Assembly: GCF_050943655.1 (NCBI RefSeq)
Contig: NZ_JBMNPQ010000067.1
Location: 1 to 7,988, forward strand
DNA length: 7,988 nucleotides
Direction: 5' to 3'
Source: Peptoniphilus_A sp050943655
GTDB lineage: Bacteria > Bacillota > Clostridia > Tissierellales > Peptoniphilaceae
Below the pieces are notes generated by a model. It saw nothing but the letters and a program-made list of their open reading frames with translations, ran no database searches and was not told where the DNA came from. A program made the position numbers and the translations under genes. Shown here piece by piece: positions 1 through 5,925 of this stretch (its first letter is position 1; every line of letters starts with the position of its first letter).

Positions 1-225
1 AAGAGACTTGCCGCAAATGGCATGGGTCTTACTCTTACTCCGAGAAGCTATCTTGATTTTATAAAGAGCAAGGACTACGACACGTATGAGCTCATGGGCA
101 CAAAGGAAAATTCTTGGCTTCTCACAATTTTAACTATTCCAAATATTTATAAATCTCAGGCGAGTCAGGTTTTTATTAACGAGATTAAAAAGCACTTCGC
201 ACGCGATTTTGATAAAACTATATAA
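1..225 (+). CDS. C-terminal fragment of a probable LysR-family transcriptional regulator
   Basis: The frame is open from the left edge and ends at TAA (223-225), giving the last 74 residues of a protein whose start lies outside the window. The stretch Gly-Met-Gly-Leu-Thr-Leu-Thr-Pro-Arg-Ser-Tyr, followed by a Trp-Leu-Leu-Thr-Ile strand and a final helix with Phe-Ile-Asn-Glu-Ile-Lys-Lys-His-Phe, matches the usual end of a LysR substrate-binding domain: a G-x-G-x-x-x-x-P loop, a beta strand, then an amphipathic helix. The DNA-binding helix-turn-helix would be N-terminal and is not visible. The gene runs in the same direction as the cit genes but is cut off from them by a terminator. It may regulate the citrate operon, as LysR-type regulators often act on adjacent catabolic genes. 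That link is inference, and the family call rests on a short fragment. Confidence 0.68.
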   Translation, partial: KRLAANGMGLTLTPRSYLDFIKSKDYDTYELMGTKENSWLLTILTIPNIYKSQASQVFINEIKKHFARDFDKTI

Positions 226-231
226 TTTTTT

Positions 232-258
232 ACTCTGCATGATTTTGCAGAGTTTTTT
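232..258 (+). terminator. Rho-independent terminator after the regulator gene
   Basis: A perfect 8-bp stem, ACTCTGCA (232-239) pairing with TGCAGAGT (246-253), closes a 6-base loop and runs into six T residues (253-258). It begins 7 bases after the regulator stop codon. It should end that transcript and insulate the cit operon, which therefore needs its own promoter. Confidence 0.9.
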
Positions 259-386
259 ATTGCAAGTAATTATTTAAATTTTAAAATTTTTAGCTAAATT
301 AAATGAAATCTCTAGATGAAATAATATTTTCTAGTCGATACTAAATCTTCTTAATATAAATTTTAATTTTCAAAATGATTTAATTT

Positions 387-405
387 TTGTACTAAAAGTA
401 TACAA
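387..405. promoter_or_regulatory. Possible LysR-type operator (T-N11-A inverted repeat)
   Basis: TTGTA (387-391) and TACAA (401-405) form a perfect 5-bp inverted repeat with a 9-base spacer, centred on 396. T390 and A402 satisfy the T-N11-A rule known for LysR-family binding sites. A third half-site, TTGTA, lies at 426-430. The region is A+T-rich, so chance occurrence is possible. The partial LysR-like gene just upstream is what makes the reading plausible. Confidence 0.3.
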
Positions 406-425
406 TATCTGCGCATAATAAATCG

Positions 426-456
426 TTGTAGTGGGTAAAATATCACTAGGTCTAAT
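426..456 (+). promoter_or_regulatory. Candidate regulated promoter, weak -35
   Basis: TCTAAT (451-456) matches the -10 consensus at 5 of 6 positions. The only -35-like element is TTGTAG (426-431), with a long 19-base spacer. A start near 463 would place the inverted repeat centred on 396 at about -67, the usual distance for a LysR activator site, and the extra TTGTA half-site over the -35. This would give a leader of about 168 bases before citG. The geometry is suggestive, but the promoter itself is weak by sequence. Confidence 0.25.
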
Positions 457-583
457 TTAAAGGCAATATGTTGACAGTATGCTTATAAACGCAAATGAGA
501 CATTTCAATTGATAAAATATTGGATATAAGTTTTACCTATATTAGTTATTGAAAAGCAGTATGGAAAAATGGGTTTAATTTAC

Positions 584-611
584 TTTATAAGAGGCTTTGA
601 AAGGATATAAT
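584..611 (+). promoter_or_regulatory. Alternative citG promoter with a consensus -10
   Basis: TATAAT (606-611) is a perfect -10 hexamer. A partial -35, TTTATA (584-589), lies 16 bases upstream. Transcription would start near 618, leaving only about 13 bases before the ATG at 631 but still including its GAGGT ribosome binding site. A second overlapping possibility is TGGAAA (562-567) with TATAAG (586-591) at an 18-base spacer. In A+T-rich DNA such matches are common, so I cannot choose between them. Confidence 0.25.
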
Positions 612-617
612 TATATT

Positions 618-622
618 GAGGT
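618..622 (+). promoter_or_regulatory. Ribosome binding site supporting the citG ATG start
   Basis: GAGGT sits 8 bases before the ATG at 631. The alternative TTG start at 616 would have AAAGGA (600-605) 10 bases upstream, so it is not excluded. The ATG is preferred because of codon type and because the CitG family starts close to its first helix. Confidence 0.5.
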
Positions 623-630
623 TATTTAAT

Positions 631-1452
631 ATGATAAACGGTGAAATTATTTCAAGAATTGCTTTTAAAGCTCTCATAATGGAAGTTTCGGCATATCCCA
701 AGCCGGGTCTTGTGGACATTGTAAATTCGGGTTCTCACACGGACATGAACTACTTTACTTTTGTGAATAGTTCTGTTGCAATTAGTGACTACTTTAGAGA
801 TGCCTTTAACTTGGGTCTTAAAAATTACATGAAAGATGATTTTGACGAGCTAAGAGAACTTGGAAAGGCCTGCGAAAAAAAGATGTATGCGGCAACAAAT
901 GGTGTCAATACTCATAAGGGCATAATTTTTTCTCTTGGCCTTTTGGTATACGCAACTGGAATAGAGTACAGAAAAAATAACCTAAGTACAGACTCTGTAA
1001 TAGATAGAGTAAAACTTCTTGCAAAAGGAGTTACAAAAGAACTCGATAAAAACCTCGATACAGCAGGAGGACGTCAATATACAAAGTATGGACTAAAGGG
1101 AGTTCGCGAAGAGGCAGAAGAAGGTTTTGAAAAGGCAAGGGACATTGGACTTTACAGTTTAAAAAAATATTTAAAGACCTCTTCCATTAATGACGCAGTT
1201 GTGAATACGCTAATGCACTTTATGGAAGTTTTGGAAGATTCAAACCTCATAAAAAGAGGAGGACTTTTGGGTTTAATTTATGCAAAGGAGTCTGCAAAGA
1301 TTTCAATTGAGCTAGGTCTTATGAATACAGATAAGGGACGAAGATACATACACTCTTTAAACAGGGAGTTTGTCAAAAGAAATTTGAGTCCTGGAGGCTC
1401 GGCAGATTACTTGATACTCACTTTGTATTTGTATTTTTTGGAGGAATTATGA
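631..1452 (+). CDS. citG: Triphosphoribosyl-dephospho-CoA synthase
   Basis: CitG condenses ATP with 3'-dephospho-CoA, releasing adenine, to form 2'-(5''-triphosphoribosyl)-3'-dephospho-CoA, the precursor of the citrate lyase prosthetic group. From the ATG at 631 the protein has 273 residues, close to the usual size of a stand-alone CitG. Family motifs are clear: Pro-Lys-Pro-Gly-Leu-Val-Asp (23-29), Gly-Ser-His-Thr-Asp-Met (34-39), Gly-Val-Asn-Thr-His-Lys-Gly (91-97), and near the C terminus Ser-Pro-Gly-Gly-Ser-Ala-Asp (253-259). It is not fused to CitX, unlike in some bacteria. A TTG at 616 would add five residues. Its TGA overlaps the citC ATG in an ATGA junction, which suggests translational coupling. 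It is the first gene of the operon. Its codon choice is more mixed (CCC, CCG, GGT, GGC, GGG) than in the later genes, which fits low expression of a maturation enzyme. Confidence 0.93.
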   Translation: MINGEIISRIAFKALIMEVSAYPKPGLVDIVNSGSHTDMNYFTFVNSSVAISDYFRDAFNLGLKNYMKDDFDELRELGKACEKKMYAATNGVNTHKGIIFSLGLLVYATGIEYRKNNLSTDSVIDRVKLLAKGVTKELDKNLDTAGGRQYTKYGLKGVREEAEEGFEKARDIGLYSLKKYLKTSSINDAVVNTLMHFMEVLEDSNLIKRGGLLGLIYAKESAKISIELGLMNTDKGRRYIHSLNREFVKRNLSPGGSADYLILTLYLYFLEEL

Positions 1453-2453
1453 TTAGTTATAGAGATGCAATTCCAACACTGGACAAAAAAGATATAGAAG
1501 AATTCTTAGATAAATTTGACCTTAAACTCGAGCGCGATGTTGACTACACAGTGATTGCAGAAGATGATGGAAAGATAATCGCAACAGGTTCCCTTTCAGA
1601 AAATGTGCTCAAATGTTTTGCCGTTGATCCAAATTATCAGGGCATGGCTCTTTCAAATACTATAATCACAAAGTTACTTGAAAAGGCCTACTCAATGGAT
1701 AGAAAGCATTTATTTATTTTCACAAAGCCAGACAACGAAAGGATATTTAAGGACTTTGGGTTTGAAACTGTGGCAAAGGTAGAGGAGGTTGTTCTACTCG
1801 ACAACAAAATCGAAAATCTCTACAAAATCTTAGATGACTTAAAAAACGACGTGCCATCAGGAGTAATAGTTGTAAATGCAAATCCAATGACTTGGGGACA
1901 TTTTAAATTAATAGAAGAGGCAGCAAGTAGAGTCGAAAAGTTATTCGTCTTTGTTGTTTCAGAAGATAAGTCTGTATTTCCTTTTGAATTTAGATACGAC
2001 ATCGTAAAAAAAGCATGCGAGAGCTTAGAAAATGTAGAAGTCATAAAGTCAAACGACTATATAATTTCACGAAATACATTTCCTACTTATTTTTACAAGG
2101 ATTCGAAAGTAATAATTGAGGCGTACACAAAGCTTGATATCACAATTTTTGGAAAATACTTCGCACAGGCAATGAACATAAAGACGAGGTTCGTTGGAAC
2201 AGAAAAAAGCGATGTGGTGACGGCCGACTACAACAAAAAGATGAAAGAAATCTTGCCAAAGTATGGAGTAAATCTCGTTGAGATAGAAAGATTTAAAGAA
2301 GAAGGCGAGATAATTTCTGCAAGTACAGTCAGAAAACTTCTAAGTGAAAATAAACTAGATGAGGCGAAAAAACTTGTTCCCGATGTAACTTGGCAGGCTC
2401 TTAAGACACCTGAAGGACAGAGGATTATCCATGGACTACAAGAAAATAGCTGA
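1449..2453 (+). CDS. citC: [Citrate (pro-3S)-lyase] ligase
   Basis: CitC activates citrate lyase by acetylating the thiol of the phosphoribosyl-dephospho-CoA arm on CitD, using ATP and acetate and releasing AMP and pyrophosphate. The 334 residues match the family length. Roughly residues 33-115 look like the GNAT-type acetyltransferase-like domain of the family. A cytidylyltransferase-like nucleotide-binding domain follows, with Asn-Ala-Asn-Pro-Met-Thr-Trp-Gly-His (143-151) as its HxGH-type loop and Ile-Ser-Ala-Ser-Thr-Val-Arg (289-295) as the second signature. The loop has Met where Phe is common (NPFT), a modest departure. GGAGG (1440-1444) precedes the ATG by only 4 bases, and the start overlaps the citG stop by 4 bases. 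The end overlaps citX by 23 bases. The protein should be cytosolic; I see no signal peptide. Confidence 0.95.
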   Translation: MISYRDAIPTLDKKDIEEFLDKFDLKLERDVDYTVIAEDDGKIIATGSLSENVLKCFAVDPNYQGMALSNTIITKLLEKAYSMDRKHLFIFTKPDNERIFKDFGFETVAKVEEVVLLDNKIENLYKILDDLKNDVPSGVIVVNANPMTWGHFKLIEEAASRVEKLFVFVVSEDKSVFPFEFRYDIVKKACESLENVEVIKSNDYIISRNTFPTYFYKDSKVIIEAYTKLDITIFGKYFAQAMNIKTRFVGTEKSDVVTADYNKKMKEILPKYGVNLVEIERFKEEGEIISASTVRKLLSENKLDEAKKLVPDVTWQALKTPEGQRIIHGLQENS

Positions 2454-2961
2454 AATTGATAGGCTCCTAGAAGCAAAGGAGTCGAGGTTTAATCATGAGA
2501 AGTACTTGGCAGAAAAGTATAAGGCTACACTCATTTCATTTATGCTAAATATTCCAGGAGAAATAAAGAGCACAGAACTCACGAAGAAGTTTCAAAAAAG
2601 ATATATAGAAATAATAGATAAAATTTTAAAAGATGAAGACATAAAAATCTTACACAGGCAGTTTAGGGAAAAAGTTACTGGAGACGAGTGCTTTTTCGTA
2701 GTAGATGAAGATGCGACAAAGGTTAAAAAACTCATGGCTTCTCTTGAGGAGTCGAAGAAGGAGGCTAGACTTCTTGATATAGATGTATTCGATAAAGATA
2801 TGAATCAGATAAGTCGCGACAGCTTGGGATATCCAAACAGGAAATGTCTAATCTGCGATAACAGTGCAAAATACTGCATGCGAATGAATAGTCATAAATA
2901 TGAAGATTTAATTATAGAAACTAAAAGATTATTGGAGAGAAAACATGAAAAAGAGGATTGA
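2431..2961 (+). CDS. citX: Holo-citrate lyase synthase (apo-ACP phosphoribosyl-dephospho-CoA transferase)
   Basis: CitX transfers the phosphoribosyl-dephospho-CoA group made by CitG onto the serine of apo-CitD, converting apo- to holo-citrate lyase. The 176 residues fit a stand-alone CitX. The conserved C-terminal half is easy to see: Leu-Leu-Asp-Ile-Asp-Val-Phe-Asp (114-121), Ile-Ser-Arg (127-129), a Cys-rich segment Arg-Lys-Cys-Leu-Ile-Cys (137-142) with another Cys at 149, and His-Lys-Tyr-Glu-Asp-Leu (155-160). The N-terminal third is lysine- and glutamate-rich and less conserved. The ATG overlaps the citC end by 23 bases and has AGGA (2421-2424) 6 bases upstream, inside citC. Its own end overlaps oadA by 17 bases. 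These overlaps indicate coupled translation of the maturation genes. Confidence 0.93.
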   Translation: MDYKKIAEIDRLLEAKESRFNHEKYLAEKYKATLISFMLNIPGEIKSTELTKKFQKRYIEIIDKILKDEDIKILHRQFREKVTGDECFFVVDEDATKVKKLMASLEESKKEARLLDIDVFDKDMNQISRDSLGYPNRKCLICDNSAKYCMRMNSHKYEDLIIETKRLLERKHEKED

Positions 2962-4291
2962 TTTTACAGAAACAGTTCTTCGTGACGCTCATCAATCTTT
3001 GATGGCGACAAGAATGAAATACTCCGACTTTGAAGGAGCACTTGATTTAATTGACCGTGCAGGTTACAGCTCAGTTGAATGTTGGGGTGGAGCAACTTTT
3101 GACTCATGTATCAGATTCTTAAACGAAGACCCATGGGAGAGAATTAGAAACATAAAGGCGAGTCTTAAAAACACAAAGACACAAATGCTTTTAAGGGGAC
3201 AAAACCTTCTAGGTTACAAAAACTATCCCGACGATGTTGTAGAAAAATTTATTGAACTTTCAATAAAAAACGGTGTCGACATTGTTAGAATATTCGATGC
3301 ACTTAATGACCTTAGAAATCTAGAAACATCAATTGCTGCAACTAAAAAATATGGAGCAGAGGCACAAGTTGCACTTTGCTACACAATTTCTGATGTTCAC
3401 ACAGTTGAATACTACACAAAACTCGCATGTGATGTGGAAGAAATGGGAGCAGATTCCATAGCAATTAAGGACATGGCTGGAATTTTAAGACCATACGAAG
3501 CATATGAACTTGTTAGAAATATAAGAAAGAAGACGAATATTCCTCTAGCAATTCACTCTCACTCAACAACAGGACTTGGAACAACTACACTTGTTAAGGC
3601 AATTGAGGCTGGAGTTGACATTGTGGATACGGCAATCTCTCCATTTGCGGGAGGAACATCACATCCACCAACAGAAACCATGCACATGATAGTTGAAGAA
3701 AAGGGATATTACTCACCACTTAAAATAGATGTATTGGAAGAACTTGCACAGTATTTCCAACAAGTTAAAGATAAATACATTCAAGATGGCACACTTCCTG
3801 TAAAGATGCTTACAGAAGATCCAAAGGGACTAATTTATCAAGTGCCAGGTGGAATGCTTTCTAACTTATACAATCAACTTACAGCTCTAAAACAAATCGA
3901 CAAATTTAACGAAGTGTTAGCTGAAGTGCCAAGAGTTAGAAAAGAACTTGGATATCCACCTCTTGTAACTCCAATGAGTCAAATGGTTGGAACACAATCT
4001 GCATTTAATATAATTATGGGACAAAGATATAAGATGGTTCCTAACGAAATCAAGGATTACTTGAGAGGAAACTATGGAAAGAGCCCTGTAGAAATTGACG
4101 AAACATTTAGAAGATCAATAATAGGCGATGACGTTGTAATTACAGATAGACCAGCAAACCACCTTGAGCCAAAACTTGACTTCTATAGAAACGAAGCTTC
4201 AGGCCTTGCAAGAAGCGAGGAAGATGTACTAACATATGCACTTTTCCCAGAAGTTGCTAAGACTTTTTTAGCTAACAAATATGGGGTTTAG
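2945..4291 (+). CDS. oadA: Oxaloacetate decarboxylase alpha-type carboxyltransferase, no biotinyl domain
   Basis: This is the carboxyltransferase subunit that would move the C4 carboxyl of oxaloacetate to biotin, yielding pyruvate. It has 448 residues: a DRE-TIM barrel (about 1-290) and the conserved PYC/OADA domain (about 290-448). Expected active-site residues are present by analogy with the transcarboxylase 5S subunit: Asp14 in Arg-Asp-Ala-His-Gln-Ser-Leu (13-19), Lys175 in Ile-Lys-Asp-Met-Ala-Gly, and the metal ligands His204 and His206 in His-Ser-His. Full OadA proteins are nearly 600 residues and end with a biotinyl domain carrying Met-Lys-Met. Here the protein stops cleanly at the end of the PYC/OADA domain with no such motif, so a separate biotin carrier is required. 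The ATG has GGAG (2934-2937) 7 bases upstream and overlaps citX by 17 bases. A pyruvate carboxylase B subunit would look similar, but the cit context favours decarboxylation. Confidence 0.9.
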   Translation: MKKRIDFTETVLRDAHQSLMATRMKYSDFEGALDLIDRAGYSSVECWGGATFDSCIRFLNEDPWERIRNIKASLKNTKTQMLLRGQNLLGYKNYPDDVVEKFIELSIKNGVDIVRIFDALNDLRNLETSIAATKKYGAEAQVALCYTISDVHTVEYYTKLACDVEEMGADSIAIKDMAGILRPYEAYELVRNIRKKTNIPLAIHSHSTTGLGTTTLVKAIEAGVDIVDTAISPFAGGTSHPPTETMHMIVEEKGYYSPLKIDVLEELAQYFQQVKDKYIQDGTLPVKMLTEDPKGLIYQVPGGMLSNLYNQLTALKQIDKFNEVLAEVPRVRKELGYPPLVTPMSQMVGTQSAFNIIMGQRYKMVPNEIKDYLRGNYGKSPVEIDETFRRSIIGDDVVITDRPANHLEPKLDFYRNEASGLARSEEDVLTYALFPEVAKTFLANKYGV

Positions 4292-4324
4292 TGATAAATT
4301 TCTTTAATAATAAGGAGGAGAAAA

Positions 4325-5623
4325 ATGAAAAAGAAATATTTTGGTCTTGAGTTGCCGATGTTACTGATTATTTCAGTAATCATTATATTTGCAACACAAA
4401 TGGGCATCCTGTCACAAGACTTGGCAGGCGGTTTTGCACTAATGTTAGTTATTGGTATTATTTTCTATGAAATAGGAGAAAGAATTCCAATTTGGAACAA
4501 ATACATTGGTGGCGGAATTTTGATGGCGTTCTTAGGAACAGCTGTACTTGTGTATTTTAATTTAATCCCAGAAGATTATGTAGCATTAATCGACAGCGTA
4601 AACTCTAAACCTATGAACTTCTTGAACTTATTTATCATCATGCTTATCACAGGTTCAATCTTAGGGCTTAATAGAGACCTAATGCTTAAATCATTTGCTG
4701 GATACCTTCCAACAATTCTTGGTGGGGTAATTGGTGCAGCAATACTTGGAATCCTTGGTGGACTTATCTTTGGAGTTAGCCCAGCTAACACAGTTTTAAA
4801 ATACGTTCTTCCTATCATGGGTGGAGGAAACGGAGCAGGAGCTGTGCCACTAAGCCAAATCTATGAAAGAGTTACAGGAGATGCAGCATCAAACTACTAC
4901 GGATTTGCAATTTCAATTCTTACAATTGCAAATATCTTCGCAATTATTGCTGGTGCAATCCTAAACAATATTGGTAATTCAAAGCCAAATCTAACTGGAG
5001 ATAAATCAACTCTTTTAAGAGACGCAAGCGAAATTATATCAGATGAAGACGAAGCAGACACTGTAAAAATTTCTATAATTGATTACTGCGGCGCAATTCT
5101 ACTTGCACTTACATTCTATCAATTAGGAAAAATCTTCTCAGACCTTGTTTGGGATAAAATTGTTCCATCTGTTCCAATTCACACATTCGCATGGATGATT
5201 CTATTTGTAGCTATTGCAAACGGAACAGGAATAATTCCAGCATCTCTAAGAAGAGCAGCAAAAGACGTTCAAAAATTCTTTACTAAGAATATGATTTTAG
5301 TAATAATGGTTGGTGTTGGTGCAGATACATCTCTTGCAGAACTATTTGCAGCAATCACTCTAGGTAATGTAGTAATGGCTCTACTAATCGTTGTTGGGGC
5401 AATATTTGGTTCAGCTATTATTGGAAGAATGGTTGGATTCTACCCAATCGATGCAGCAGTTACAGCAGGACTATGTATGGCAAACAGAGGTGGTTCAGGA
5501 GACCTTGCAGTTCTAGGAGCAGCAGACAGAATGGGACTTATCTCTTATGCACAATTATCATCAAGACTAGGTGGAGGTATTATTCTAGTAATCGGTTCAA
5601 TACTATTTGGACTTTTAATGTAG
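4325..5623 (+). CDS. citS: CitS-type 2-hydroxycarboxylate transporter, probable citrate carrier
   Basis: This is a membrane transporter of the 2-hydroxycarboxylate (2HCT) family, which includes the Na+/citrate symporter CitS, the citrate/lactate exchanger CitP and the malate carriers. The 432 residues are almost wholly hydrophobic segments, consistent with about 11 membrane spans, with one charged central loop (about 219-249, acidic at 236-245). Both family re-entrant-loop motifs are visible: Gly-Gly-Asn-Gly (167-170) and Arg-Gly-Gly-Ser-Gly-Asp (388-393). Ser-Ser-Arg-Leu-Gly-Gly (412-417) carries the Arg that corresponds to the substrate-binding Arg428 of Klebsiella CitS. Citrate is the most likely substrate given the operon. 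Whether uptake is a Na+ symport, H+ symport or exchange cannot be read from sequence, so the gene symbol is by family. A full AAGGAGG (4312-4318) lies 6 bases before the ATG, in a 33-base gap after oadA. Confidence 0.88.
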   Translation: MKKKYFGLELPMLLIISVIIIFATQMGILSQDLAGGFALMLVIGIIFYEIGERIPIWNKYIGGGILMAFLGTAVLVYFNLIPEDYVALIDSVNSKPMNFLNLFIIMLITGSILGLNRDLMLKSFAGYLPTILGGVIGAAILGILGGLIFGVSPANTVLKYVLPIMGGGNGAGAVPLSQIYERVTGDAASNYYGFAISILTIANIFAIIAGAILNNIGNSKPNLTGDKSTLLRDASEIISDEDEADTVKISIIDYCGAILLALTFYQLGKIFSDLVWDKIVPSVPIHTFAWMILFVAIANGTGIIPASLRRAAKDVQKFFTKNMILVIMVGVGADTSLAELFAAITLGNVVMALLIVVGAIFGSAIIGRMVGFYPIDAAVTAGLCMANRGGSGDLAVLGAADRMGLISYAQLSSRLGGGIILVIGSILFGLLM

Positions 5624-5630
5624 GTTGATG

Positions 5631-5637
5631 AAGGAGG
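5631..5637 (+). promoter_or_regulatory. Strong ribosome binding site fixing the citD TTG start
   Basis: AAGGAGG is a full match to the 16S anti-Shine-Dalgarno sequence and lies 6 bases before TTG at 5644. No ATG is available at the expected start of the CitD domain, so this site decides the start. Confidence 0.85.
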
Positions 5638-5643
5638 CAGAAA

Positions 5644-5925
5644 TTGCAAATTAAAAAAGAAGCTATTGCCGGAACTTTAGAATCAAACGATATAATGATT
5701 ACTCTAAGCGAAGGTAAAGGAATTAACATTGATTTAGAAAGTAGCGTAAAAAAACAATTTGGAAAACAAATTGAAAAAGTAATTAGAGAAACACTAAAAA
5801 GTTATGACATCAAGGACGCAAATGTAAAAGCTGTGGATAAGGGAGCACTTGACTATGTAATAATGGCAAGAGTAAAAACTGCCATTGGGAGAGCTTGTGA
5901 AACTGACGAAATGAGGTGGATCTAA
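5644..5925 (+). CDS. citD: Citrate lyase gamma subunit (acyl carrier protein)
   Basis: CitD is the acyl carrier of citrate lyase. It carries the acetyl or citryl group on a phosphoribosyl-dephospho-CoA arm between the CitF and CitE active sites. The 93 residues match the family length. The N terminus shows Ala-Gly-Thr-Leu-Glu-Ser (9-14), with Ser14 at the position modified in Klebsiella CitD. A Ser-Ser-Val-Lys-Lys-Gln-Phe-Gly segment and Asp-Lys-Gly-Ala-Leu-Asp-Tyr followed by Ala-Arg-Val-Lys-Thr-Ala are also typical. The start is TTG, supported by AAGGAGG 6 bases upstream and by Ser14 landing in register. A 20-base gap separates it from the transporter. Its TAA overlaps the citE ATG by one base (TAATG), so the two are probably coupled, as suits subunits needed in equal amounts. 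Confidence 0.95.
   Translation: MQIKKEAIAGTLESNDIMITLSEGKGINIDLESSVKKQFGKQIEKVIRETLKSYDIKDANVKAVDKGALDYVIMARVKTAIGRACETDEMRWI
5913..5919 (+). promoter_or_regulatory. Ribosome binding site fixing the citE ATG start
   Basis: GAGGTGG lies 5 bases before the ATG at 5925. The in-frame GTG at 5916 lies inside this site and has no Shine-Dalgarno sequence of its own at a proper distance, so the ATG is preferred. Confidence 0.75.

Larger units (their letters stand above)
259..630. other. Non-coding leader region upstream of the citrate operon
   Basis: This stretch of about 370 bases carries no gene I can support. It is very A+T-rich, most of all at 265-400. Reading frames are short on both strands; the most visible is a 13-codon frame at 569-610. 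It must contain the operon promoter because a terminator lies just upstream and citG starts just downstream. Candidate control elements are listed separately. I see no tRNA, no strong hairpin and no riboswitch that I recognise. Confidence 0.7.

Noticed and set aside
276..298. A+T palindromes AAATTTTAAAATTT and TTTAGCTAAA
   Set aside because: Short A+T palindromes are expected by chance here; there is no T-run or neighbouring signal to give them a role.
471..500. Consensus TTGACA as an operon promoter
   Set aside because: The -35 is perfect, but no acceptable -10 lies 15 to 19 bases downstream; the TATAAA at 485-490 is too close.
569..610. 13-codon frame in the leader as a regulatory leader peptide
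   Set aside because: There is no convincing ribosome binding site, no run of a single amino acid and no attenuator hairpin.
616..630. TTG at 616 as the citG start
   Set aside because: It is possible (AAAGGA 10 bases upstream), but the ATG at 631 has GAGGT at good spacing, is a better codon and fits the family N terminus.
1820..2476. Minus-strand open frames within citC and citX
   Set aside because: They lie antisense to well-recognised genes, lack ribosome binding sites and show no protein-like motifs.
4576..4818. Minus-strand open frame within the transporter gene
   Set aside because: It is a shadow of the biased codons of citS, with no recognisable product or start signal.
5916..5924. 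GTG at 5916 as the citE start
   Set aside because: It lies inside the GAGGTGG ribosome binding site and has no site of its own; the ATG at 5925 is better.
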